From Dehalococcoidia bacterium (lineage in GTDB: Bacteria; Chloroflexota; Dehalococcoidia; Dehalococcoidales; UBA1222), in the NCBI GenBank assembly GCA_009783135.1, contig WRHS01000004.1, forward strand, positions 1-30,348: a DNA stretch of 30,348 nt. The letters run 5' to 3'. This document shows, in pieces, positions 30,186 through 30,348 of the stretch. Position 1 is the first letter of the stretch. Every line of letters starts with the position of its first letter. The notes under the pieces are model-generated. The model saw nothing but the letters and a program-made list of their open reading frames with translations, was not told the DNA's origin and did not search any database. The position numbers and the translations under genes were made by a program.

Positions 30186-30348
30186 ATGACAGGAACCAAT
30201 ACTACGAACATAACAATAGATGAAGTAATCGCGCCAAGGAGAAAATCGAGTAAACCAAGACGATTTAGAAATGTACCGATTCTTCTGATGGTATCGCAGG
30301 CTGAGCATGACCAAATTCAAGAACGCATGGCTGAAGTTGGGTCAATCA
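30186..30348 (+). CDS. 5' part of a MobC-like relaxosome protein
   Basis: ATG 30186 follows AGGAGG by about 7 nt, and the frame runs off the window after 54 residues. A Thr/Asn-rich start is followed by a basic patch (APRRKSSKPRRFRN) and then VPILLMVSQAEHDQIQERMAEVGSI. That pattern, basic linker, strand, then helix E-(H/Y)-x-x-I-x-x-(R/K)-(M/A), resembles the ribbon-helix-helix start of MobC-type plasmid mobilisation proteins and of related transposon regulators. Such proteins help a relaxase open oriT. The family call rests on only one partial motif. If right, relaxase genes should follow beyond the window. Confidence 0.55.
   Translation, partial: MTGTNTTNITIDEVIAPRRKSSKPRRFRNVPILLMVSQAEHDQIQERMAEVGSI

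Overview
The window looks like chromosomal DNA from an anaerobic Chloroflexota bacterium, most plausibly of the class Dehalococcoidia. This rests on gene content and order, not on any search. The signs are a cobalamin-dependent class II ribonucleotide reductase next to nrdR, a very short EF-Ts, a CBS-less GuaB3-type IMP dehydrogenase, and one long run in the order rpsB-tsf-pyrH-frr-uppS-cdsA-dxr-rseP-ispG-...-proS. I recall that order from Dehalococcoides genomes. Promoters follow the ordinary sigma-70 pattern (TTGACA, 17 bp, TATAAT), Shine-Dalgarno sites are strong, and several genes start with GTG or TTG.

Layout: 1-5521 (+) carries the 3' end of nrdR, nrdJ, a NYN/LabA-type nuclease-like protein and a radical SAM protein. 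5591-6043 (-) is a YqeY-like protein, diverging from 6355-8988 (+), a large secreted and membrane-anchored protein built of about eight IPT/TIG-like beta domains. 9079-9434 is the RNase P RNA gene (rnpB), with its own promoter and terminator. It is followed by an S41 C-terminal processing protease and the pheS-pheT pair, which has a near-consensus promoter.

From 26464 down to 14267 everything is on the minus strand. A good promoter drives rpsB (ribosomal protein S2), tsf, pyrH, frr, uppS, cdsA, dxr, rseP and ispG. These link translation factors, UMP kinase, the MEP isoprenoid pathway (Dxr, IspG), the undecaprenyl carrier (UppS), phospholipid precursor synthesis (CdsA) and membrane proteolysis (RseP). 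Two membrane genes of accessory character, a calcineurin-like phosphoesterase and a DUF3784/PH-like protein, sit between ispG and proS, where I would expect the two to be neighbours.

A tRNA-Thr(CGU) gene at 26684-26759 leads into a short plus-strand segment with an uncharacterised protein with an acidic tail and a putative lipoprotein. A minus-strand guaB3 follows. The last 700 bases change character: an extended -10 promoter inside an inverted repeat, a possibly structured leader, a 50-residue lipoprotein-like peptide, a terminator, and the start of a basic protein resembling MobC-type relaxosome proteins. This suggests the window ends at the edge of a mobile or integrated element.

I did not find a CRISPR array, an insertion sequence or a recognisable defence cassette. 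The most promising unexplained pieces are the 3' edge, the two-gene insertion before proS, the probable AUC start of the NYN gene, the internal start of nrdJ and the apparently leaderless promoter of uppS.
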